Of a stretch of DNA of 40,556 nucleotides, positions 1 to 6,981 are shown piece after piece. Each line of letters opens with the position of its first letter. Within the stretch, counting starts at the first letter, position 1. The position numbers were made by a program, and so were the translations under genes. Source of the stretch: an uncultured Clostridia bacterium (GTDB taxonomy: Bacteria > Bacillota > Clostridia > Christensenellales > Aristaeellaceae); contig CALVVZ010000007.1 of assembly GCA_944364075.1 (NCBI GenBank), positions 1-40,556 on the forward strand, in the 5' to 3' direction. The notes below the pieces were generated by a model. That model did not search any database and had not been told where the DNA came from. It saw only the letters and a list, made by a program, of their open reading frames with translations.

Positions 1-212
1 GGGCTACGGCAGAGGAAAAGGAACAGCTGGCGGACATGATGTCGGGGCTTGGGCGCGGGTCCCTGTCCATGCGCCGCCAGGCGGTGGATCATGCGGCGGC
101 ATGGGTGGACCTCCACCTGCGCAGCGCGGAGGAAAAGCGCCGCAAGGACGGAAAACTGTCGGTTACGCTGGGCTGGACAGCCGGCGCATGCCTGCTTTTG
201 CTGCTACTATAA
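1..212 (+). CDS. spoIIIAB: SpoIIIAB, stage III sporulation protein AB (C-terminal part)
   Basis: Only the last 69 codons are present; the reading frame is open from base 3 to TAA at 210-212 and enters from the left edge. The visible part has a charged helical stretch (SAEEKRRKDGKL) followed by a hydrophobic C-terminal segment ending in a run of six leucines, as in the membrane-anchored tail of SpoIIIAB. The assignment rests mainly on position: spoIIIAC to spoIIIAH follow directly in the canonical order. SpoIIIAB belongs to the mother-cell complex that joins forespore SpoIIQ to form the feeding channel. It is too short to be named on sequence alone. Confidence 0.85.
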   Translation, partial: ATAEEKEQLADMMSGLGRGSLSMRRQAVDHAAAWVDLHLRSAEEKRRKDGKLSVTLGWTAGACLLLLLL

Positions 213-238
213 TATTCCCGGAAGGGGGACGGTCCGGT

Positions 239-436
239 ATGCAGGTTGACATGCTATTCAAAATTGCCGGGGTAGGTATTCTCGTAACGGTGATCGCGGC
301 GGTGCTTACCCGGACCGGCAGAGAGGAAATGGCCATGCTGACCACCGTCGCCGGGTTGGTGATCGTCCTGCTGATGGTGGTGGACATGATTGCGGGAATG
401 CTCACGCAGGTGAAGAGCATTTTCCAGCTGTATTGA
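239..436 (+). CDS. spoIIIAC: SpoIIIAC, stage III sporulation protein AC
   Basis: A 65-residue protein with two hydrophobic segments (about residues 5-23 and 31-53) separated by a short polar TRTGREE turn, which matches the small two-helix SpoIIIAC. The ATG at 239 follows a GGGGG ribosome site at about 223-228. A longer in-frame start upstream would run through spoIIIAB and was rejected. SpoIIIAC is a mother-cell membrane subunit of the SpoIIIA-SpoIIQ channel needed for late forespore sigma-G activity. It sits 26 nt after spoIIIAB and 15 nt before spoIIIAD. Confidence 0.93.
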   Translation: MQVDMLFKIAGVGILVTVIAAVLTRTGREEMAMLTTVAGLVIVLLMVVDMIAGMLTQVKSIFQLY

Positions 437-451
437 CGCGGAGGTAACGCC

Positions 452-838
452 ATGGAGATCGTGCGCGTAGCAGGAGTGGCGGTGACGGCTGCGTTCGCGG
501 CCGCAGCGCTTCGGCGCATGCGGCCGGAAGCCGGTATGGGTCTTGCGGCTGCGGGAGGCGTTATACTGCTGATGGCAGCGTTGAGCCAGGTGCAGACCGT
601 TGCCGGCGCCCTGCAACAGCTTTGCGAAAAGGCGCAGCTTCAGCCGGCCTATGTGCGCACGCTGTTCAAGACCGTGGGCATTTGCTTTCTGACGGACTTC
701 GCAGCCGACGTTTGCAGGGATGTGGAGGAAACGGGGCTGGCGCAGCGGGTGGAAACCGTAGGCCGCATGATGATTCTGGCCGTCGCCGCTCCCGTACTGG
801 CATCCTTGCTGGGAAAGCTGCTGGAGCTTGCGCCATGA
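452..838 (+). CDS. spoIIIAD: SpoIIIAD, stage III sporulation protein AD
   Basis: A 128-residue membrane protein with hydrophobic stretches near residues 3-20, 28-48 and 105-125 and a central polar region, the size and pattern of SpoIIIAD. GGAGG at about 440-444 precedes the ATG. The stop overlaps the next start as ATGA at 835-838, a translational coupling pattern that supports both boundaries. It acts with SpoIIIAC and SpoIIIAE in the mother-cell membrane of the sporulation channel. Confidence 0.93.
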   Translation: MEIVRVAGVAVTAAFAAAALRRMRPEAGMGLAAAGGVILLMAALSQVQTVAGALQQLCEKAQLQPAYVRTLFKTVGICFLTDFAADVCRDVEETGLAQRVETVGRMMILAVAAPVLASLLGKLLELAP

Positions 839-1974
839 GGCGGGCTGTTGCGATAGCTGCGCTGCTCCTGTGCCTGCTCCCGGCATGTGCCCATGGCGAG
901 GAACTGGCGTCGGGAATTGCGGAAGCCCTGGACAAGCTGGAGCTGGATCAGCTGGGAGAAGAGCTGGCAGCCATGGGGGAACCCTTTGCATCTGGAAACT
1001 TGCGGGAAACGCTGACAAAGATCGCCCGGGGAGAATGGACGCTGTCCCTGGACGCACTGCTGCAGCTGCTCTCACAGCGCTTTCTTTCAGCGCTTTCCGG
1101 TAGCCTGTGGCGAATCAGCAGGCTGCTGGTTCCAGCGTTGGCACTGGGCGTATGCAATACGCTGGGGAAGGAAAACCGTTCTGGGCAGGTGGCGGCATAT
1201 CTGTGCTTTTTACTGGTGGCAATCTTCATGGTTCAGGATCTGACGGATCACGCCCGGCAGGCCGCGGCAGCCGTGGAAAAAATGAGCGGCGGCATGCAAC
1301 GGCTTTTTCCCTTGCTCCTGACGCTGCTGGCAGCGGTGGGAGGCAGTACCGGCGCGGCGCTGTTTCAACCGGCGGTGGTGGCCGCTGCGGGCTCCATGAC
1401 TGCGCTGATTAGCAAAGTAACTTTGCCGCTGGCCATAGGTTCAGCGCTGGTGACCATGGTGGACCACCTGGGGGAGGAAGGGCGCTTCAACCGATTGGCT
1501 GCCTTGCTGCACACTGCGGCCACATGGACCCTGGGGGTGTGCTTTACGGTATTTATCGGCGTTATTCTCACCCAGGGGATGCATGCCGCGGCGGTGGACG
1601 GCGTAACCATACGTACCGCCAAATATGCCCTGGACAATTTCGTGCCGGTGGTGGGTGGTTTGTTTGCCGATACGGTGGATACCCTGGTGGGCGGAAGCCT
1701 GCTGATCCAGAATGCATTGGGCACCACGGGACTTTTGCTGATTCTGGGATTGAGCCTTACTCCGCTGACGCAAACGCTGGCAGCCGTTACGCTGTACAAG
1801 ATGACGTCGGCATTGCTGCAGCCGGTAGCAGAGGGACGGGTGCTGCGGTGCATGGACGGTTTTTCCAGGGTGCTGATGCTTTTCTTTATCATTCAGCTGT
1901 GTGCGGCGGCCATGTTTATCCTGCTGATCGCGCAGATTCTGGCCACCACCAACCTGACGGTGATGCTTCGGTGA
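835..1974 (+). CDS. spoIIIAE: SpoIIIAE, stage III sporulation protein AE
   Basis: A 379-residue polytopic membrane protein. It starts with a signal-like segment (MRRAVAIAALLLCLLPAC), then an amphipathic region, then several hydrophobic helices between about residues 90 and 375, including glycine-rich membrane segments typical of SpoIIIAE. Length agrees with the family (about 380-400). The ATG at 835 overlaps the spoIIIAD stop; the longer open frame from 622 only shadows spoIIIAD. SpoIIIAE is the largest membrane subunit of the mother-cell channel and resembles a transporter. The LPAC at residues 15-18 looks slightly like a lipobox; I would not call it a lipoprotein on that alone. Confidence 0.94.
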   Translation: MRRAVAIAALLLCLLPACAHGEELASGIAEALDKLELDQLGEELAAMGEPFASGNLRETLTKIARGEWTLSLDALLQLLSQRFLSALSGSLWRISRLLVPALALGVCNTLGKENRSGQVAAYLCFLLVAIFMVQDLTDHARQAAAAVEKMSGGMQRLFPLLLTLLAAVGGSTGAALFQPAVVAAAGSMTALISKVTLPLAIGSALVTMVDHLGEEGRFNRLAALLHTAATWTLGVCFTVFIGVILTQGMHAAAVDGVTIRTAKYALDNFVPVVGGLFADTVDTLVGGSLLIQNALGTTGLLLILGLSLTPLTQTLAAVTLYKMTSALLQPVAEGRVLRCMDGFSRVLMLFFIIQLCAAAMFILLIAQILATTNLTVMLR

Positions 1975-1988
1975 AGGGGGGTACGGAT

Positions 1989-2432
1989 ATGTTGTGGAAC
2001 GAATTGCTGCGCAGCTTTGCCGTACTAGCTCTTTGCTGGGCCGGGGCGGAAAAAATGCTGCGGGAGGGGCGTTTGCGCCAGGCGGCCAGAATGGTCTTCG
2101 GACTGCTTTCCCTGCTGCTGTGGCTCAGCGGTCTGCGCGAGATGCTGACAGGCATCCTTCCTGCCGAAATGGAATCTCCGGCTTCGTTGCTGGGTACGGG
2201 CGCCTCCTATGAAACGCAGGATGTATGGGAAACCTATGTGCGGCATGCGGATTGGCAGGCGGAGGAAGCCTTGCGCGCGGCGGGATGTGAGGGAACGGTG
2301 GAAGTGACGCTGGAACCCGGCGCCGGCATTACGGGAGCGAAGCTGAATGTACAAAGCGGGGACGCTGCTAATGCGCTGGAGGCGGTGGCGCAGGCATTGG
2401 CACTGAAGCCGGAAGCGATTCAACAGGAGTGA
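1989..2432 (+). CDS. spoIIIAF: SpoIIIAF, stage III sporulation protein AF
   Basis: A 147-residue protein with two N-terminal hydrophobic helices (about residues 6-20 and 32-52) and a soluble C-terminal domain containing the EVTLEPG segment, the arrangement of SpoIIIAF. An AAGGGGGG ribosome site lies before the ATG at 1989; the longer open frame from 1524 lies over spoIIIAE and was not used. It is somewhat short for the family (about 200 residues in Bacillus). The soluble domain has the ring-building fold related to YscJ/FliF in known structures. It follows spoIIIAE by 14 nt. Confidence 0.92.
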   Translation: MLWNELLRSFAVLALCWAGAEKMLREGRLRQAARMVFGLLSLLLWLSGLREMLTGILPAEMESPASLLGTGASYETQDVWETYVRHADWQAEEALRAAGCEGTVEVTLEPGAGITGAKLNVQSGDAANALEAVAQALALKPEAIQQE

Positions 2433-2438
2433 ACGCGC

Positions 2439-2825
2439 ATGGGGAAGCTGCTGGAAGTCTGGAGAAGAATCCGCCAGGACGGAGGCTTGCTGGTGATGAT
2501 CGCGCTGGCGGTAGGAGTGTGCCTGCTTTTGCCCCAGGAGCAGGCAACACAGACGGGCGCTTCCAGTCAGGAGGAATCGCGGCTGGCCGCGGTACTCTCT
2601 GCCATGGAAGGCGTGGGCAGAGCGGAAGTAGTGATCCGCTGGGATGAAACCAGCGCCACCATGACCCAGGCAGGGAGCAAAACCGCCCTGGGGGCCGTGG
2701 TGGTGGCCCAGGGGGCTGAAGATATCGGCGTAAAGCTGAAGCTGATCCGGGCAGTAACGACCCTGCTGCAGCTGCAACCGGACGCGGTGGAGGTATTCGC
2801 TATGGAACAGGAGCGTGTGCAATGA
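2439..2825 (+). CDS. spoIIIAG: SpoIIIAG, stage III sporulation protein AG
   Basis: A 128-residue protein with one membrane helix (about residues 17-32) and a soluble domain with the SRLAAVLSAMEGVGRAEVVI segment, characteristic of the SpoIIIAG ring-building domain. The Bacillus protein is about 229 residues, so this is a compact version. In characterised systems SpoIIIAG forms a large ring in the intermembrane space between mother cell and forespore. AGGAG at about 2425-2429 overlaps the end of spoIIIAF and precedes ATG 2439. The stop overlaps the spoIIIAH start. Confidence 0.92.
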   Translation: MGKLLEVWRRIRQDGGLLVMIALAVGVCLLLPQEQATQTGASSQEESRLAAVLSAMEGVGRAEVVIRWDETSATMTQAGSKTALGAVVVAQGAEDIGVKLKLIRAVTTLLQLQPDAVEVFAMEQERVQ

Positions 2826-3337
2826 GAGCATGGATAACCAGGTACAAACGCTGGCTTTTGTGGGCCGCAGGAATGCTCGCACTGTGCGTCGGAGCGCTGT
2901 GGATTCTTCCGGCAGCGTTGGAACGCCCGGCGCAGGAAGGACTTTCTTTGCCCGTCCTGACCGCCGCGCAGGAAGAGGCGGACGCCTTTGAACGTTTTCG
3001 CCAGCAGCGGGAGGAGGAGCGCAAGGCCGATCGCGCTTCCCTGGAGAAATTGCTGGAGCGCGACGATCTGGACGCGCAAACCCTGGAAGACGCGGCGGCG
3101 GCGCTTCAACGCCTGGTAACATGGAATGAGGAGGAACTTGCCCTGGAGGGCGCCTTGACCAAAAGCCGCATTTCTCCCTGCCTGGCTGTGCGCAGCGAAG
3201 GGATGGTAACGGTAGTAACCCAGAAAGACAGCCTCTCCGAGGGGGAAAGCGCGCTCTTGCTTACCTTGTGCGAGGCGCATACGGGCGTTTCTCCTGAAGG
3301 CGTAAAGGTCATCTGCACAGGGGATGGAACAAATTAG
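2822..3337 (+). CDS. spoIIIAH: SpoIIIAH, stage III sporulation protein AH
   Basis: A 171-residue protein with one N-terminal membrane helix (about residues 12-30), a charged and probably coiled-coil linker rich in Glu/Arg (about 45-90), and a C-terminal YscJ/FliF-like domain (about 95-171). SpoIIIAH binds SpoIIQ from the forespore and completes the channel; this is family knowledge. The start overlaps the spoIIIAG stop (ATGA at 2822-2825). It is the last gene of the spoIIIA operon and a terminator-like hairpin follows. Confidence 0.92.
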   Translation: MRAWITRYKRWLLWAAGMLALCVGALWILPAALERPAQEGLSLPVLTAAQEEADAFERFRQQREEERKADRASLEKLLERDDLDAQTLEDAAAALQRLVTWNEEELALEGALTKSRISPCLAVRSEGMVTVVTQKDSLSEGESALLLTLCEAHTGVSPEGVKVICTGDGTN

Positions 3338-3360
3338 CAAAAAAGACGTTTCAAAAAGGC

Positions 3361-3407
3361 AAGGAAGGGGTATAGTAAGCATACCGGATTTCAACGCCTT
3401 CCTTTTT
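3361..3407 (+). terminator. Likely rho-independent terminator of the spoIIIA operon
   Basis: AAGGAAGG (3361-3368) pairs with CCTTCCTT (3398-3405), the second arm running into a T tract that ends at 3407. A smaller GGTAT/ATACC hairpin lies inside. It is 24 nt after the spoIIIAH stop and before the next promoter. The large loop makes this a moderate call. Confidence 0.6.
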
Positions 3408-3447
3408 GGAGGAGAATGTGGTATGATACCGGCGAGGTGAGCGAAAG

Positions 3448-3864
3448 ATGGAACGCGAGGGCGAAGTAATCGCGGTGCAGGGAGAAAATCTGGTAGTACA
3501 GTTTTGCCGCCCCACCGATTGTGAAAAGTGTCATGCATGTATGGGCGGCGCAGCGCAGCGCCAACTGATGGTCAAGGGGCGTGCGCAGATAGGCGACCGC
3601 GCAGTGGTGGAAATGCCCACGCAGAAGATTGTGAAGGCTTCGGCGCTGGCGTATCTTTTTCCGCTGCTGGGATTGATGGCAGGCTTGTTCCTGGGTTCCT
3701 GGCTTTTTCCCCAGGCGCAGGAAGCTGCGGCCATAGCGGGCGGCGTGCTGGGCATGGCGATCCCGTTGGCGGCGGTGGCGCTTACGGAACGCAGACGCCG
3801 CGCCGATCAAACGTGGCAACCACGGCTGGTGCGCATCATACCGGCTACTTCCGCAGAAAAATAA
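3448..3864 (+). CDS. RseC/MucC-family (SoxR-reducing system) membrane protein
   Basis: A 138-residue protein. Residues 1-35 hold a cysteine cluster (C20, C25, C28, C31) of the kind seen in RseC-family proteins, which probably binds an Fe-S cluster or is redox active. Two adjacent membrane helices follow (about 68-88 and 93-113), then a basic cytoplasmic tail. The family includes E. coli RseC, part of the SoxR-reducing complex; in Clostridia it often accompanies electron-transfer functions. A TATGAT -10-like box lies at 3422-3427 and the GAGGTGAGCGAAAG region precedes the ATG. Thioredoxin follows 33 nt downstream, which suggests a redox context. The exact substrate is unknown. Confidence 0.82.
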   Translation: MEREGEVIAVQGENLVVQFCRPTDCEKCHACMGGAAQRQLMVKGRAQIGDRAVVEMPTQKIVKASALAYLFPLLGLMAGLFLGSWLFPQAQEAAAIAGGVLGMAIPLAAVALTERRRRADQTWQPRLVRIIPATSAEK

Positions 3865-3897
3865 GACAGCATACAAAAACAAGGAGGAATCTTTTTT

Positions 3898-4221
3898 ATG
3901 AGCACGGCAATGGAACTTCAGAGCGCGACCTTTGCAAACAAGGTTCTGCAGGCGGATAAACCTGTTCTGGTGGATTTCTGGGCGACCTGGTGCGGCCCGT
4001 GCAGAATGATGGCTCCGGTGGTGGAGGCCCTGAGCCAGGAATATGCCGGCCGCGTGGACGTGTACAAGGTCAATGTGGACGATTGCGGAGATTTGGCCGC
4101 GCAGTATCGTATTATGAGCATTCCTACATTAATGCTGTTCAAGAATGGCAAGGCAGTGGATAAGGTCATCGGCGCGCAGCCGGTGGACGTGCTAAAAAAT
4201 ATGCTGGACCGGGCGCTGTAA
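3898..4221 (+). CDS. trxA: Thioredoxin
   Basis: A 107-residue classical thioredoxin. The active site WCGPC is at residues 31-35, preceded by VDFWAT; the cis-proline motif SIPT and the LMLFKNGK strand follow at the expected spacing. It reduces disulfides in cytoplasmic proteins using electrons from thioredoxin reductase. AAGGAGG at about 3881-3887 precedes the ATG. It lies 33 nt after the RseC-family gene, so the two may be cotranscribed, and a strong terminator closes the unit. Length and motifs are entirely standard. Confidence 0.96.
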   Translation: MSTAMELQSATFANKVLQADKPVLVDFWATWCGPCRMMAPVVEALSQEYAGRVDVYKVNVDDCGDLAAQYRIMSIPTLMLFKNGKAVDKVIGAQPVDVLKNMLDRAL

Positions 4222-4230
4222 GAGATACAA

Positions 4231-4273
4231 AAGCGGCGGAAGAAGCGAAGGCATCGTTTCCCGCCGCTTTTTT
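4231..4273 (+). terminator. Rho-independent terminator after trxA
   Basis: Nine-base arms AAGCGGCGG (4231-4239) and CCGCCGCTT (4261-4269) pair perfectly and run into a T tract to 4273. It begins 9 nt after the trxA stop. Confidence 0.9.
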
Positions 4274-4359
4274 CTATTTTTATAAGAATAAATGCGTTAA
4301 CAGGCAAGATATACCAAAAAAGATGGTAACATTAAGCTAATTTTTTCCAGGAAAGGCAC

Positions 4360-4388
4360 TGGTCAATTTTGCCCTTTTGTGGTATAAT
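4360..4388 (+). promoter_or_regulatory. Promoter of the rnj leader
   Basis: A perfect -10 box TATAAT at 4383-4388 with a degenerate -35 TGGTCA at 4360-4365, 17 bp apart. Transcription would start near 4395, giving an untranslated leader of about 330 nt before rnj. Confidence 0.7.
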
Positions 4389-4394
4389 ACAATA

Positions 4395-4710
4395 AAAATA
4401 CATGATCGCGGCTGTGCGGGAAATCCGCGCGGTTTGTTCAATGTTTGTCCGGGCGCTTGAAATGCGCTTTGCAGCAAGTAGATGACAATATGCCGCGGCG
4501 GCTGTTTGTGCCATGACTGCCTTGTGCGCAGGGCGTGGGAAAGGCATCGCGGCTTGTATGCTTCCGCTGTGCTTGTGGGAGGAAGGCGTTTTATGCCTGC
4601 CTGCAGGTGAGCGGAGGCGCGGCGGACTTGTCCGCAGTGGACTGGCTTTTGGCGCCGGGGGTGCGTTAAGCCCGACGCTTATGCGATTTATGATTTTTTT
4701 CTATGTTTTG
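4395..4710 (+). promoter_or_regulatory. Long structured 5' leader of rnj, unidentified RNA
   Basis: This stretch between the trxA terminator and rnj has no convincing gene. It contains many short hairpins: GCGG/CCGC at about 4416-4428; a perfect GCGGAC/GTCCGC pair with a TT loop at about 4621-4634, enclosed by GGCGC/GCGCC arms; AGGC/GCCT around 4583-4597; and TAAGC/GCTTA at about 4667-4681 before a T-rich stretch. I did not recognise it as 6S, RNase P, SRP RNA, tmRNA or a T-box. E. coli rne has a long autoregulatory 5' leader, so a similar role for RNase J is possible but is inference. It could also be a separate small RNA. Confidence 0.5.
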
Positions 4711-4724
4711 AAAGGAGGTTTCTT

Positions 4725-6401
4725 GTGAGACAGAGTGTTGCCCCCGTCAGTAAGCTGCGGATCGTCTCTTTGGGCGGCGTGGATGAAATTGGCAAGAACA
4801 TGACCGTCTTTGAATACGAGGACGATATTGTGGTGGTGGACTGCGGGTCCATTTTTCCGAAAGAGGACATGCTGGGCATCGACCTGGTGATTCCGGATGT
4901 GTCCTACCTGGTGGCAAAGAAAAAAAACGTGCGGGGTTATCTGTTCACCCATGGCCATGAAGATCATATCGGTGCTACGCCTTATATTCTCCGGCAGGTG
5001 CCTGCACCCCTGTACGGTACCAAGCTGACCTTGGCGCTGGTGGATCTCAAACTGAAGGAATACCGTGTGCCGGGTATCCCCATGCAGGTGGTGTCGCCCC
5101 GGGACGAGGTACGCTTGGGTCGGTATTTCACGGCGAAGTTTATCCATGTGAGCCATTCCATTGCCGGCGCTTGTGCCATTGCCCTTACGTGTCCTGCCGG
5201 TACGGTGGTGGTATCCGGCGACTTCAAGGTGGACTATACGCCCATCGACGGGCATGTGACCGATCTGGCGTCCTTCGCGGAACTGGGTGAGCAGGGGGTT
5301 CTTGCCTTGCTGTGCGAATCCACCAATGTGGAGCGTGCCGGGCATACCATCAGTGAAAAGAAGATTGGGCAGACCTTTGACAATCAATTCCAGGAGGCCA
5401 AGGGCCGCGTCATTGTGGCTATGTTTGCCAGCAATATCCACCGCATGCAAATGGTGGTGGATTGCGCCATGCGCTATGGCCGCCGGGTATGCTTTGTAGG
5501 CCGCAGCATGGTCAATGTCAGCCGCGTGGCCATGCAGATTGGCGAACTGCACATTCCAGAAGAATGCATCGTGGATGTGGATAATCTGGATCAGTATCCC
5601 GATAACGAGATTCTGGTCATGACCACAGGCAGCCAGGGCGAACCCATGGCGGGCTTGACGCGCATGGCCTATTCCGAGCATCGGAAGCTGCAGATTCGCC
5701 AGAGCGATATGGTGATTATCTCCGCAACGCCGATTCCCGGCAATGAGAAATTCATCAGCCGCGTCATTAACCAGCTCTATCGCTGCGGCGCCACGGTGGT
5801 GTATGAAGCCATGGCGGAGGTGCATACCTCGGGACATGCCCGTCAGGAGGAATTGAAGCTGATGCACGCGCTGGTGCGGCCGCAATACTTCATTCCGGTA
5901 CACGGGGAATACCGTATGCTCTGGCAACACGCGGAGCTGGCCGAAAGCATGGGCATGAACCGCAAGAACATCGTCATTCCGGAAATCGGTCAGGTGATCG
6001 AAATGAACGCCGCCAGCCTCTCCCTGGGCGAGCAGGTCCCCACGGGCGGCGTGCTGGTGGATGGCTTGGGGATTGGCGATGTGGGCAACGTGGTACTGCG
6101 GGACCGCAAGCATCTGTCCCAGGATGGTTTGATCATTGTCGTCATGGCCATTGACCGGGATCAGGGCGTGCTGGTTAGCGGGCCGGACATTATCAGCCGC
6201 GGCTTCATCTACGTGCGTGAAAATGAGGACATCATTGAAAATACCCGCGAGGTGGTGCGCTCCATCATCCTCTCTGCCGGAAAGCTGGAGGGCGAGGAGT
6301 GGCCCGCATTGAAGAACCGTATCAAGGATGAACTTCATCGGTTCATTTATGAGAAAATCAAACGCAACCCCATGATTCTGCCCATCATTGTGGAAATCTG
6401 A
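4725..6401 (+). CDS. rnj: Ribonuclease J
   Basis: A 558-residue metallo-beta-lactamase/beta-CASP nuclease. The zinc-binding motif H-x-H-x-D-H is at residues 76-81 (HGHEDH) and VSGDFKVD follows near 165. The beta-CASP part contains MTTGSQGEP, TSGHA and the PVHGEYRML histidine motif; the C-terminal domain ends at about residue 558. RNase J combines 5'-3' exonuclease and endonuclease activity and, in Firmicutes, takes the place of much of RNase E's role in mRNA turnover. The start is GTG at 4725, 6 nt after a strong AAAGGAGG (4711-4718). Length matches the family (about 550-560). The long leader upstream and the YlbF-family gene downstream both fit a role in RNA decay. Confidence 0.96.
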   Translation: MRQSVAPVSKLRIVSLGGVDEIGKNMTVFEYEDDIVVVDCGSIFPKEDMLGIDLVIPDVSYLVAKKKNVRGYLFTHGHEDHIGATPYILRQVPAPLYGTKLTLALVDLKLKEYRVPGIPMQVVSPRDEVRLGRYFTAKFIHVSHSIAGACAIALTCPAGTVVVSGDFKVDYTPIDGHVTDLASFAELGEQGVLALLCESTNVERAGHTISEKKIGQTFDNQFQEAKGRVIVAMFASNIHRMQMVVDCAMRYGRRVCFVGRSMVNVSRVAMQIGELHIPEECIVDVDNLDQYPDNEILVMTTGSQGEPMAGLTRMAYSEHRKLQIRQSDMVIISATPIPGNEKFISRVINQLYRCGATVVYEAMAEVHTSGHARQEELKLMHALVRPQYFIPVHGEYRMLWQHAELAESMGMNRKNIVIPEIGQVIEMNAASLSLGEQVPTGGVLVDGLGIGDVGNVVLRDRKHLSQDGLIIVVMAIDRDQGVLVSGPDIISRGFIYVRENEDIIENTREVVRSIILSAGKLEGEEWPALKNRIKDELHRFIYEKIKRNPMILPIIVEI

Positions 6402-6423
6402 GGGAATGAACATCCGGTGCATG

Positions 6424-6457
6424 GCGCGCCAACGGCTTGCGGAAGCGGTTGGCGCGC
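6424..6457 (+). terminator. Strong hairpin after rnj, probable terminator
   Basis: Ten-base arms GCGCGCCAAC (6424-6433) and GTTGGCGCGC (6448-6457) pair perfectly and an inner GCTT/AAGC pair closes on a GCGG loop. Only a weak T stretch follows (TTGCTGTT), so termination may be partial or the hairpin may stabilise the 3' end. Confidence 0.65.
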
Positions 6458-6540
6458 TTGCTGTTGCCAGAAAATTACCGCCCAGGCATGAAAAAGCGTC
6501 TCCTGTCCGTTAGCTTTGCGATGGGGCACACAGTTTCCGC

Positions 6541-6569
6541 TTGTGTTCGCACCCGGAAATGGGTATACT
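6541..6569 (+). promoter_or_regulatory. Possible promoter of the ylbF-mltG unit
   Basis: TTGTGT (6541-6546) and TATACT (6564-6569) are separated by 17 bp. The -35 is poor. If real, transcription begins near 6576, which rules out translation from the in-frame TTG at 6541. Confidence 0.5.
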
Positions 6570-6612
6570 GGTAACGCGGTATTTTTCATTGTTGGTTGAA
6601 AGGATGAAAGGG

Positions 6613-6960
6613 ATGCAATACGATAAGGCGCACAGCTTGGCGGCGGAAATACGGCAAAGCAGCGAGTGGCAGGAATATCATCGCCTCAAGGATGAGGTGA
6701 TGACCGACGAAACCACCGCGGCGTTGATTCGCGAATATAAAAAATTGCAGGTATCCCTGCAGGTGGCTGCGATGTCCGGCCGGCAGGCGGACGCAGAGGA
6801 CATGCAGCGCTTTTCCGGCATTACTACGCTGCTGTTTAGTAAGCCGGAGGTTTCGGCTTATCTGCTCAGCGAAATGCGCATGCAGCAGATGATGGCGGAT
6901 ATTTTCAAAATACTCACCGAGGCGGCGGACATTGACCTGGGCATACCGGGCATGGAATGA
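6613..6960 (+). CDS. YlbF-family protein (Com_YlbF), cysteine-free
   Basis: A 115-residue all-helical protein of the YlbF/YmcA family. Typical features are the N-terminal helix with AAEIRQSSEWQEY, a central TTAALIREYKKLQ segment and a hydrophobic C-terminal helix with MADIFKIL. In B. subtilis YlbF, YmcA and YaaT form a complex that directs RNase Y-dependent mRNA maturation. This copy has no cysteine and so cannot ligate the Fe-S cluster described for that complex. I chose ATG 6613 because GAAAGG (6598-6603) is 9 nt upstream; ATG 6604 has that sequence directly against it. It lies downstream of RNase J and 21 nt before mltG. Confidence 0.8.
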   Translation: MQYDKAHSLAAEIRQSSEWQEYHRLKDEVMTDETTAALIREYKKLQVSLQVAAMSGRQADAEDMQRFSGITTLLFSKPEVSAYLLSEMRMQQMMADIFKILTEAADIDLGIPGME

Positions 6961-6981
6961 GCGGCAGGAGGCGAGACGGCA

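Noticed and set aside
4513-4728. Open frame of 71 codons inside the rnj leader
   Set aside because: It has no ribosome site, overlaps the rnj start region and has an unconvincing composition; the region is better explained as structured leader RNA.
4701-6422. Minus-strand open frame of 573 codons opposite rnj
   Set aside because: It mirrors the GC-rich third positions of rnj, has no ribosome site or family features, and RNase J is unambiguous on the + strand.
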